Of a stretch of DNA of 43,087 bases, positions 11,540 to 21,101 are shown piece by piece. The notes below the pieces were generated by a model. It worked only from the letters and a program-made list of their open reading frames with translations, ran no database searches and was not told where the DNA came from. A program made the translations under genes and the position numbers. This stretch comes from Luteimonas sp. FCS-9 (GTDB lineage Bacteria; Pseudomonadota; Gammaproteobacteria; Xanthomonadales; Xanthomonadaceae): positions 1-43,087 of the forward strand of contig NZ_LASZ01000022.1 of NCBI RefSeq assembly GCF_001014645.1, given 5' to 3'. The stretch's first letter is position 1. Each line of letters starts with the position of its first letter.

Positions 11540-12148
11540 ATGACGCCTTCCGCTCCCATGATCCGCGTGCTGTCGGGCGATGCGATGCCGCCGTATCTCG
11601 ACGACGTCGCCCGCCTGCGCATGGCGGTCTTCGCCGACTGGCCCTACCTCTACGCCGGCGACGCGGCCTACGAGCGCGACTACCTGGCCGCCTATGCGCG
11701 CTCGCCGCGCAGCGTGTTCGTGCTCGCGTTCGACGGCGACGCGGTCGTCGGTGCGGCGACCGGCCTGCCGCTGGCCGACGACGATGCGGCGTTCCGGGCG
11801 CCGTTCGCCGACCAGGACCTCGCGGTCGAGCGGGTGTTCTACTTCGGTGAGTCGGTCCTGCTGCCGCGCTACCGCGGGCTGGGCGTGGGCCACGCGTTCT
11901 TCGACAGCCGAGAGGCGCATGCGCGCGCGCTCGGCGGCTTCGACCTGACCGCGTTCGCGGCCGTCGACCGCGCCGACGACGATCCGCGGCGCCCGGCCGG
12001 GCATCGCGACAACGCCGGGTTCTGGCGCCGACGCGGCTACGTGCGCCAGCCGGGCATGACGATGCTGCTGCGCTGGAACGAGCGTGGCGTCGGCGACGTC
12101 GTCCATCCGTTGACCTTCTGGACCCGCCCGCTGGACGCCGCCGCATGA
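11540..12148 (+). CDS. GNAT-family N-acetyltransferase
   Basis: A 202-residue GNAT-fold protein. It contains an acetyl-CoA loop (LPRYRGLGVGHAFFDSRE, about residues 111-128) and a late WRRRGYVRQPGMTM strand typical of the fold's C-terminal half. The substrate cannot be read from the sequence. The stop overlaps the start of the following amidohydrolase (ATGA at 12145), so the pair is translationally coupled and probably acts in one pathway. A CAGAATG box at 11527-11533 ends seven bases before the ATG, which would allow a nearly leaderless transcript. An in-frame ATG at 11531 overlaps that box. No clear ribosome-binding site is seen. Confidence 0.86.
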   Translation: MTPSAPMIRVLSGDAMPPYLDDVARLRMAVFADWPYLYAGDAAYERDYLAAYARSPRSVFVLAFDGDAVVGAATGLPLADDDAAFRAPFADQDLAVERVFYFGESVLLPRYRGLGVGHAFFDSREAHARALGGFDLTAFAAVDRADDDPRRPAGHRDNAGFWRRRGYVRQPGMTMLLRWNERGVGDVVHPLTFWTRPLDAAA

Positions 12149-13044
12149 GGATCGCCGCCGCCCGCTACCGGATCGGCATGCCGCCGGACTTCGCCGCGTT
12201 CGCCGATCACCAGCGCCGCCTGCTCGGCGAGGCCGCCGCGGCCGGCGCCCAGGTCGCGGTGCTGCCCGAGTACCTGGCGCTGGAACTGGCGGCGACCTTC
12301 GACACCGCGGTGCGCGGGGACGTGCGGGCCTCGCTCGCGGCGATCCAGCGCTATCGCGCCGACTGGCTGGCGCTGTTCTCGATGCTGGCCCGCGAGACCG
12401 GACTGTACGTCGTCGCCGGCAGCTTCCTGCTCGACGTGGGCGGCGGCCGCTACCGCAACCGCAGCGACCTATTCGCGCCCGGCGGCGGTCACGCGTTCCA
12501 GGACAAGCTGCAGCTGACCGGCTTCGAGAAGAAGACCGGCGTCATCGCGCCGGGCGACGCGTTGCAGGTGTTCGACCTGGGCGGCGTGCGCGCGGGCATC
12601 GCGATCTGCTACGACATCGAGTTCCCGTTGCCGGTCCGCGCGCAGTGGGCCGCCGGCGCGCGGCTGCTGCTGGTGCCCAGTTGCACCGACACCGAAGCCG
12701 GCGCCCATCGCGTGCGCATCGGTTGCCAGGCGCGCGCGCTGGAGAACCGCTGCTTCGTCGCCCAGTCGGTGACCGCGGGCGAGGCGCCGTGGACCCCGAT
12801 CCTCGACGTCAACACCGGGCAGGCGGCGATCGTCGCGCCGATGGATGCCGGCTTCCCGGCCGACGGCCTGCTGGCGCAGACCGGCGAGGACGCGGTCTGG
12901 GCGATCGCGGACGTCGACGTCGACGCGCTCGAGGCCTCGCGCGCCGGTGCGCAGGTCGACAACGACCGCGACTGGCCCGGCCAGCTGCGCCCGGCGCTGG
13001 CGCGCGCGGTGCTGGCGCCGTTCGAAGGCGGCGCGAGCGGCTGA
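12145..13044 (+). CDS. Carbon-nitrogen hydrolase (nitrilase superfamily)
   Basis: A 299-residue cytoplasmic amidohydrolase. The nitrilase triad is complete: E42 in LPEYLAL, K121 in QDKLQLTGFEK and nucleophile C155 in AICYDIEFP, with the usual spacing. A fourth conserved acid (E160) is in place. Likely reactions are hydrolysis of an omega-amide or N-carbamoyl amine; the exact substrate is not evident. It resembles the group of nitrilase-like proteins encoded beside or fused to GNAT domains, which agrees with its four-base overlap with the upstream acetyltransferase. The start at 12145 is set by that ATGA junction. Nothing looks truncated. Confidence 0.92.
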   Translation: MRIAAARYRIGMPPDFAAFADHQRRLLGEAAAAGAQVAVLPEYLALELAATFDTAVRGDVRASLAAIQRYRADWLALFSMLARETGLYVVAGSFLLDVGGGRYRNRSDLFAPGGGHAFQDKLQLTGFEKKTGVIAPGDALQVFDLGGVRAGIAICYDIEFPLPVRAQWAAGARLLLVPSCTDTEAGAHRVRIGCQARALENRCFVAQSVTAGEAPWTPILDVNTGQAAIVAPMDAGFPADGLLAQTGEDAVWAIADVDVDALEASRAGAQVDNDRDWPGQLRPALARAVLAPFEGGASG

Positions 13045-13105
13045 CCGTTCCGGCCGTGCCGGGGATGCCCCGGCGGCATTCGCCGACCTGAATGGTCCGG
13101 CCGAT

Positions 13106-13639
13106 CTACAGCCCGGCCGCCCACAGCGAGAGCGTGCCCAGCACGCCGCCGATCGCGGTCGCGGCGAGCACGTCGCTGGGGTAGTGCAGGCCGAGCACCA
13201 CCCGCGACGCGGCGACCGCCGCGGCGAAGGGTGCCAGCAACCAGGCCAGCGCCGGGTAGTGGGCGATCGCCACGACCGAGAACGCGACCGCATGCAGCGT
13301 GTGGCCGGACGGGAAGCTGAACTCGTCGAGCGGCGCGACCCAGGCGCGGATGCGCCCATCGGCCGCGAACGGGCGGGGCCGGCGGGTCCAGCGCTTCAGG
13401 TGCCGGTACAGCAGCAGCGCCACGCCGCCGGTGGCAGCCATGTGCGCGGCCGCGAGCGCGCCGTCGAACCCGTCGAGCACCACCAGCGCCGCCATCAGCG
13501 CGTACCAGAACGCGCCGTCGCCGAGCCGGCTGACGGTCGCGAACCCGCGGCGGATCCAGGTGCGGGTGCAGGCGCGGTTGGCGCGCAGGCACCAGCCCAT
13601 GTCGTGGAGATGCAGGCGGCTACGCGGCGTTGCGTGCAT
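13106..13639 (-). CDS. PAP2-family phosphatase
   Basis: A 177-residue integral membrane phosphatase of the PAP2/lipid phosphate phosphatase family. All three motifs are present: K82-x6-R89-P90, P110-S-G-H113 and S145-R-x5-H152-x3-D156. About four to five hydrophobic helices alternate with these. Family members remove phosphate from phosphatidate, undecaprenyl pyrophosphate or related lipids in the periplasm. AGGAG eight bases before the ATG at 13639 fixes the start. That start lies within the 3' end of the upstream glycosyltransferase (stop at 13620), so the two overlap by 20 bases and are co-translated. Paired with that enzyme, a role in making diacylglycerol for glycolipids is an inference. 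Confidence 0.92.
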   Translation of the reverse strand: MHATPRSRLHLHDMGWCLRANRACTRTWIRRGFATVSRLGDGAFWYALMAALVVLDGFDGALAAAHMAATGGVALLLYRHLKRWTRRPRPFAADGRIRAWVAPLDEFSFPSGHTLHAVAFSVVAIAHYPALAWLLAPFAAAVAASRVVLGLHYPSDVLAATAIGGVLGTLSLWAAGL

Positions 13640-14795
13640 GGCGGGACTCCTGCGGGACGGCGAGGGAAGCGGAACGCGCAGCCGGCGCCGCGAGCAGCGC
13701 ATCGAGTTCGGCGGCGACTTGGTCCGGCGTCAGCCGCAGCATCGCCTCGCGGCCGGCCTGCGCCATCGCGCTGCGGCCGGCGTCGTCGCAGGCCAGCCGC
13801 ACCGCGGCGGCGACGAACGCCGCCCCGCCGTCGGCGTCGTCCGCGATGCGCGCGCCGTGGTGGCCGTCGAGTAGGTGCTCGGACGCCGCGCCCAGGTCGA
13901 AGGCGACCTGCGGCACGCCGCTGGCCATGGCCTCGAGCACGACGTTGCCGAAGGTCTCGCTGCGGCTGGGGAACAGGAACAGGTCGGCGCTGGCGAAGTG
14001 CCGGCCGAGATCGTCGCCCCGCCGCGCCCCGGCGAACACGATGTCCGGATGCGCGCGCTGCAGCGCCGGGCGCAACGGGCCGTCGCCGACGAACACCAGC
14101 CGCGCATCCGGCCGCCGCCGCTGCAGCGCGCGGAACGCGCGGAGCGCCAGCGGCAGGTTCTTCTCGGCCGCGAGCCGGCCCACGTGGATCACCGCCAGGC
14201 CGTCCGCGGGGACGTCCCAGGCCGTGCGCAGGGCGGCATCGCGCCGCGCGGGATCGAACTGGACGCAGTCGACCGCGCGCGGCAGCACCACCGCGTGGCC
14301 GATGCGCTGCGCCTGCAGCCAGGCGGCCAGCGCGCGCGTCGCCACGACCGTCGCGTCGGCGCCGCCGTGGAAGCGGCGCATCCATGCCAGCGCCAGCGGC
14401 CCGAGCGCGCGCAGGCCGTAGTCGGCCATGTACAGGTCGAAGCGGGTGTGCAGCGCGGTCACGACCGGGATGCCGAGCGCGCGCGCAGCGCGGATCGCCG
14501 AGCCGCCCAGCGGGGTCTCGGTCGCCACGTAGACCGCGTCCGGGCGCTCGGCCCGCCAGGCCGCGTGCAGGCGCGCCTGGGCCGGCAGGCCGACGCGCAG
14601 CGACGGGTAGCGTGGCAGGCGCAGGCCGCGGACCCGCAGCCCGTCGTCGCCGGCTGCCGCCTCGCCGGGCAGCACCGGCCGGACCACCTCGACCGTGTGT
14701 CCGCGGGCGCGCAGGCCGGCGGCGTAGGACTGCAGCGTCAGGGCCACGCCGTTGATGTCGGGCGTGTAGGTGTCGGTGACGATCGCGTAGCGCAT
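13620..14795 (-). CDS. GT4-family glycosyltransferase (MgtA/Agt-like)
   Basis: A 391-residue GT-B enzyme. The N-terminal domain opens with AIVTDTYTPDINGVA and contains HTRFDLYMADYG. The C-terminal nucleotide-sugar domain has GRLAAEKN (206-213), FVGDGP (235-240) and the E280-x7-E288 motif of GT4. This subset includes mannosyl- and glucosyl-transferases acting on lipids (MgtA, SqdX-like, and the Agt lipid glycosyltransferase of rhizobia). The start at 14795 is favoured: the longer ATG at 14852 lies within a PHO-box-like site (14851-14879). The downstream PAP2 gene overlaps its 3' end. Its place beside ppx and the PhoB-type site suggests glycolipid synthesis under phosphate limitation; this is inference, and an exopolysaccharide or lipid-mannoside role remains possible. 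Confidence 0.9.
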   Translation of the reverse strand: MRYAIVTDTYTPDINGVALTLQSYAAGLRARGHTVEVVRPVLPGEAAAGDDGLRVRGLRLPRYPSLRVGLPAQARLHAAWRAERPDAVYVATETPLGGSAIRAARALGIPVVTALHTRFDLYMADYGLRALGPLALAWMRRFHGGADATVVATRALAAWLQAQRIGHAVVLPRAVDCVQFDPARRDAALRTAWDVPADGLAVIHVGRLAAEKNLPLALRAFRALQRRRPDARLVFVGDGPLRPALQRAHPDIVFAGARRGDDLGRHFASADLFLFPSRSETFGNVVLEAMASGVPQVAFDLGAASEHLLDGHHGARIADDADGGAAFVAAAVRLACDDAGRSAMAQAGREAMLRLTPDQVAAELDALLAAPAARSASLAVPQESRHARNAA

Positions 14796-14850
14796 CGTTC
14801 GGTCCGCTGCCGTGGCTGCAGCGATGATCGACGTCCGAGATGCCGGCCGC

Positions 14851-14879
14851 ATGACCGCGCGGCGACGGAACGGTGACAG
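14851..14879 (-). promoter_or_regulatory. Putative PHO box, three half-sites, before the glycosyltransferase
   Basis: Read on the minus strand: CTGTCAC, CGTT, CCGTCGC, CGCG, CGGTCAT. These are three PhoB-type half-sites at exact 11-base spacing; outer ones match CTGTCAT at 6 of 7 positions, the middle at 4 of 7. The last half-site ends 55 bases before the start codon. No clear -10 follows. The layout is the same as the site before phoB (20920-20948). Confidence 0.55.
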
Positions 14880-14904
14880 GCGGCGGCGCGCGCCGCCCCG
14901 GCCC

Positions 14905-16449
14905 TCACTCGGCGGCGAGCACCAGCTTCACGCCGGGCGCGCCGATGTCCTCGGGCTCGCATTCCAGGTCCACGCGCAGCAGCGGCCGCGCGTCGAGCCA
15001 GTGCCTGGACACCTGCAGCCGCAGCGCGTCGCCGTAGACGCTGGCCTGCAGCTGCGGGATCTCGTCGGGCTCGTGGCTGCGGTGCAGCAGCACCGCCAGC
15101 CGCAGCAACGTCGCGGTGTAGCGGGCCTGGCGCAGCAGCCGGTCGGGCAGGGCGTCGAACGCCGACTTGGGCACCTTGCGGCGGTGGCAGCGCACGAGCG
15201 CGGCGAGGAACTGCTGCTCCTGCCGGGAGAAACCGGCGATGTCCGAATGCGCCAGCACGTAGGCGCCGTGCACGTGGTACTGGCTGTGCGCGATGACCAG
15301 CCCGATCTCGTGCACGCGCGCGGCCCAGGCCAGCATGCGCAGATCGTCGCCGTCGAGCTGCCACGGGCGCGCGACCTGGTCGAACAGCCGCAGCGCGGTC
15401 GCCTCGACCCGCGCCGCGTGCGCGCCGTCGATGCCGTAGCGCCGCACCAGCGCCTCGATCGAGGTCTCGCGCGGGTCGGCCTCGCCGCGGCGGCCGAGCA
15501 TGTCGTGCAGCACGCCCTCTCGCATCGCCGCCTTGCTGACGTGCATGCGCTCGATGCCCAGCACCTCGAACGCGGCCTCGAGCACGAGCACGCCGCCGGC
15601 GATGATCGGCTTGCGGTCCTCCGACAGCCCGGGCAGGTCGATCGCGTCGACGTGACCGGCCTCCAGCAGCCGGTCGCGCACGACCGGCAGCGCCTCGGCG
15701 GTCACCGCGCCCTTGGTCAGCTTCATCGCCGCGCAGATCTCGCCGATCGCCTTGTTGGTGCCCGAGGCGCCGACGACCTCCTGCCAGCCGAGCGCGCGGT
15801 AGGTGCTCGCGAACTGCTGGAACTCGGCCGACACCTCGGTCAGCGCCTCGCGCCATCGGCGCCGGGTCAGCTTGCCGCCGGAGAAGAAGCGCCGCGTGCT
15901 CGCGATGCAGCCCACCTGCAGGCTCTCGCGCTCGAGCGCGTCGAAGCCGCTGCCGATGATGCATTCGGTGGAGCCGCCGCCGATGTCGATGACCAGCCGG
16001 CGGTGGCCGGGCTTGGGCGGCTGCGCATGCGCGACGCCCAGATAGATCAGGCGCGCTTCCTCGCGGCCGGCGATGACCTCGATCGCATGGCCCAGCGCGG
16101 TCTCGGCCGGCACCAGGAATGCCTGCGGCGCGGCGAGCCGGCGCACGGTGTGGGTGGCCAGTGCGCGCACGTGCTGCGGCGGGATGTCGCGGATGCGCTC
16201 GCCGAAGCGCGACAGGCATTGCAGCGCGCGCTGGCGCACGGCCGCATCCAGCCCGCCGCGCGCGTCCAGGCCCTCGGCCAGGCGCACGGTCTCGCGCAGG
16301 CGGTCGACCACGCGCAGCTGGCCCAGCGTGTAGCGGGAGACGATCATGTGGAAGCTGTTGGATCCCAGGTCGATCGCGGCGAGCATGTCGCCGTCCTCGA
16401 TCGGCGGCGTCAGCGCATCGGCGAGTGCGAGCGTGTCCTGTCCGGTCAT
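14905..16449 (-). CDS. ppx: Exopolyphosphatase
   Basis: This enzyme releases phosphate from the ends of long-chain polyphosphate and may also hydrolyse pppGpp, as is known of the Ppx/GppA family. It has 514 residues (513 in E. coli). The ASKHA-fold phosphate loops are DLGSNSFH (27-34) and DIGGGSTE (about 155-162). Catalytic acids lie in GREEARL near residue 130. The C-terminal half is HD-like, with HEIGLVIAHS and a YHVHGAYVLAH stretch. The ATG at 16449 has AGGA six bases upstream; longer frames add arginine-rich non-coding sequence. It is the last gene of a phoB-phoR-ppk-ppx series and lies 145 bases after ppk. That gap contains a small GC hairpin (16567-16586) that could attenuate. Confidence 0.95.
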   Translation of the reverse strand: MTGQDTLALADALTPPIEDGDMLAAIDLGSNSFHMIVSRYTLGQLRVVDRLRETVRLAEGLDARGGLDAAVRQRALQCLSRFGERIRDIPPQHVRALATHTVRRLAAPQAFLVPAETALGHAIEVIAGREEARLIYLGVAHAQPPKPGHRRLVIDIGGGSTECIIGSGFDALERESLQVGCIASTRRFFSGGKLTRRRWREALTEVSAEFQQFASTYRALGWQEVVGASGTNKAIGEICAAMKLTKGAVTAEALPVVRDRLLEAGHVDAIDLPGLSEDRKPIIAGGVLVLEAAFEVLGIERMHVSKAAMREGVLHDMLGRRGEADPRETSIEALVRRYGIDGAHAARVEATALRLFDQVARPWQLDGDDLRMLAWAARVHEIGLVIAHSQYHVHGAYVLAHSDIAGFSRQEQQFLAALVRCHRRKVPKSAFDALPDRLLRQARYTATLLRLAVLLHRSHEPDEIPQLQASVYGDALRLQVSRHWLDARPLLRVDLECEPEDIGAPGVKLVLAAE

Positions 16450-16594
16450 CACGGTCCTGCGTGGCGCGACGCGCGCGGCGCCACGTGGCGGTGGGGAGTG
16501 CGCATGGTAAAGCATGGCGCGGCGCCCGGAACCGTGACGGCGTGCGCGATGCCGCGCCGGGTCGCTCGGCCCGGTCGCCCGGGCCGCCGCCGGG

Positions 16595-18738
<2,144 letters not shown>

Positions 18739-18742
<4 letters not shown>

Positions 18743-20067
18743 CCGAAAGCTCCGATGGCATGCGTGTCACGCGCGCGGACGCGCTCGGCGGTGAAGTGGC
18801 AGGCGAAGCGGCTGCCGCGGCCGACCTCGCTGTCGATCTCGAGCCGCGCCTGGTGCAGGTGCAGCACGTGCTTGACGATCGCCAGGCCCAGGCCGGTGCC
18901 GCCCGACTCGCGCGAGCGGCTGGTCGAGACCCGATAGAAGCGTTCGGTGATCCGCGGCAGGTGCGCGGCCGGGATGCCGTAGCCCGAATCGTCCACGGCC
19001 AGCGACACGCCGCCCTCGCGCGTGGGCGCGTAGCGGATCGCGATGCGCCCGCCCGGCGGCGTGTAGCGCACGGCGTTGCTGACCAGGTTGGAGAACGCGC
19101 TGTGCAGTTCGCGCGTCGAGCCCACCAGGTCGGTGTCCGACGCGTCCTCGACCTCGATCGTGTGCCGCCCCTGGCTGAGCATCTCCAGCTCGCGCCGCAG
19201 CGAGGCCAGCATCGAGGCCATCGATACGATCTCGTCGCCGACGCTCTCCTGGGCCTCCAGCCGGGAGAGCGTGAGCAGGTCCTCGACCAACTGGGTCATG
19301 CGCTGCGACTGGCGCTGCATCTCCTGCAGCATCGGCGCCCATTCGGGCTGCTCCTCCGGATCGAGCATGTCGAGGTAGCCGTGGACCACCGTCAGCGGCG
19401 TGCGCAGTTCGTGCGAGACGTTGGCGACGAAGTCGCGGCGCATCTGCTCCAGGCGCACCAGCCGGGTGACGTCGCGCACCAGCAGCAGCCACAGGTCGTC
19501 GGAGTAGGGGATCAGCCGCAGTTCCAGCCGGGTGCCCGACGAGAACGGCGAGGGCACGTCCAGCAGCGGCTCGGCCTTGCGGCCCTGCGCCAGCCAGTGC
19601 GCCAGCGGCAGCGGCTGCAGGGCACTGCCGACCGGGCGGCCGACGTCGCGCGGCATCTGCAGCCCGAGCAGCGTCGTCGCCGCACGGTTGAACCACTGCA
19701 CGCGCTGGCTGTTGCGCTCGACCACGACGACCGCGTCGGGCAAGGCCGCGGCGACCGCGCGGTAGGCGCGCAGCATCGCGATCAGCCGCCGCTTGCGCGT
19801 GCGCATGTCCTGCTGGCCGCGATGCAGCAACCGGTCGGTCTCCTGCCAGACGCCGTCGCCCTGCGGCGGCGGCACCCGGCTGCGCGAGGTCAGCCGGCGC
19901 AGCAGGTCGTAGAGCTTCCAGTAGTGCCAGGCGACGACGCCGAGCGCGGCGATCGCCAGCGCCGTCCAGACGTGCCCGGCCAGCGCACCGACGATCGTCG
20001 CGGCCGCCAGCACGGCCCCGGGCTGCAGCAGCGTGCGGGTCCAGGCGGCGTGGATACGGGGAGGCAT
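18739..20067 (-). CDS. phoR: Phosphate-regulon sensor histidine kinase PhoR
   Basis: An inner-membrane kinase that reports phosphate status to PhoB. It has 442 residues (431 in E. coli). Two close N-terminal membrane helices (about 14-31 and 36-53) have almost no periplasmic loop, as is usual for PhoR. A PAS domain (about 95-190) follows. The kinase core has H219 in NVSHELRTPL, an N-box (FSNLVSNAVRYTP), DSGYGIP and GTGLGLAIVKH. The chosen ATG at 20067 gives MPPRIHAAWTR; the upstream extension to 20154 is not membrane-like and lacks a ribosome site. The gene lies 126 bases after phoB and overlaps ppk by four bases. An exact PhoB half-site (CTGTCAT on the minus strand, 20092-20098) lies just upstream, but no partner half-site is seen. 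Confidence 0.95.
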
Positions 20068-20193
20068 GTGGGCAAGTCTAGGCAAAGTGGGATGACAGGT
20101 CTGCGCAGGCGACGGCCGCGCGGTGTGCACGGGTCGCGCGCGGCGACGCGGCATCGCCGCGGGACGACGCTCGGGGAAGCGGCGCGGGCGGCC

Positions 20194-20883
20194 TCACACC
20201 GCCGCCGAGAAGCGGTATCCCGAACCGCGGACCGTCTGCACCATGCCGTCCAGGCCGCTCGGCTCGAGGGTCTTGCGCAGCCGGCGGATGTGCACGTCGA
20301 CCGTGCGCTCCTCGACGTAGACGCTGCCGCCCCAGACGTGGTCGAGCAGCTGCGAGCGGCTGTACACGCGCTCGGGGTGGGTCATGAAAAAGTGCAGCAG
20401 CCGGTACTCGGTCGGGCCGATCTGGACCGGTTCGCTGCCGGCGAACACCCGGTGGGCCGCGCCATCGATGCGCAGCGCGCCGACGGTGACGCTGCCGTCC
20501 TCGTCGTCGTCGCGGGCCCGGCGCATCACCGCACGGATCCGCGCCAGCAGCTCGCGCGCCGAGAACGGCTTGACGACGTAATCGTCGACGCCGGCCTCCA
20601 GTCCGCCGACCCGGTCGTTCTCCTCGCCACGGGCGGTGAGCATGATGATCGGGATGTCGCGGGTCAGCGCGTCCTTGCGCCAGCGCCGGGCCAGTTCCAG
20701 GCCGCTGGTGCCGGGCAGCATCCAGTCGAGCAGGATCAGGTCGGGGACGCGGTCGACGATTGCCGACTGGGCCTCGCGGGCGTCGCCGGCGTGCATCGGT
20801 TCGAACTCGCCTTTGCGCAGCGCGAACGCGACCATGTCGCGGATCGCCGGTTCGTCGTCGACGATGAGGATGCGCTTCTGCAT
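20194..20883 (-). CDS. phoB: Phosphate-regulon response regulator PhoB
   Basis: A 229-residue DNA-binding regulator, the same length as in E. coli. The receiver domain has D9-D10-E11, phospho-acceptor D53, T83 and K105. The winged-helix domain (about 130-229) has the conserved [19 protein letters not shown] and [12 protein letters not shown] helices. The ATG at 20883 ([10 protein letters not shown]) has GGAAGG upstream. An in-frame ATG at 20916 is only four bases from the PHO-box-like site and is less likely. PhoB activates genes through PHO boxes under phosphate limitation. Here such a site lies 36 bases before the start, so the gene is probably autoregulated, as in E. coli. phoU is not present in this window. 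Confidence 0.97.
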   Translation of the reverse strand: MQKRILIVDDEPAIRDMVAFALRKGEFEPMHAGDAREAQSAIVDRVPDLILLDWMLPGTSGLELARRWRKDALTRDIPIIMLTARGEENDRVGGLEAGVDDYVVKPFSARELLARIRAVMRRARDDDEDGSVTVGALRIDGAAHRVFAGSEPVQIGPTEYRLLHFFMTHPERVYSRSQLLDHVWGGSVYVEERTVDVHIRRLRKTLEPSGLDGMVQTVRGSGYRFSAAV

Positions 20884-20919
20884 GGGGCCTTCCATCGGAC
20901 CGGGGGAGGGCGCCATTAC

Positions 20920-20948
20920 ACGACAGTTTTATGACGCTCTGGTGACAT
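20920..20948 (-). promoter_or_regulatory. PHO box, three half-sites, before phoB
   Basis: Read on the minus strand: ATGTCAC, CAGA, GCGTCAT, AAAA, CTGTCGT. The three half-sites lie at 11-base spacing, and the AAAA spacer is characteristic. TAATGG follows at once and may form part of a -10. The site ends 36 bases before the phoB start codon. Confidence 0.82.
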
Positions 20949-21101
20949 CGCCGGCCTTCGTGTCTCGGGCGCCCGGAAAGGGGGGAGTCCGGACGGCGGA
21001 TCGCTGGCGCGCCGGGCCTTCTTTCGCCGGGTGCGGTGCGTGACGTGACGGCGGGACGACCGGATCGTGTCGGGTCGCGCCTGCCGGGAGGCTACGCTGC
21101 C

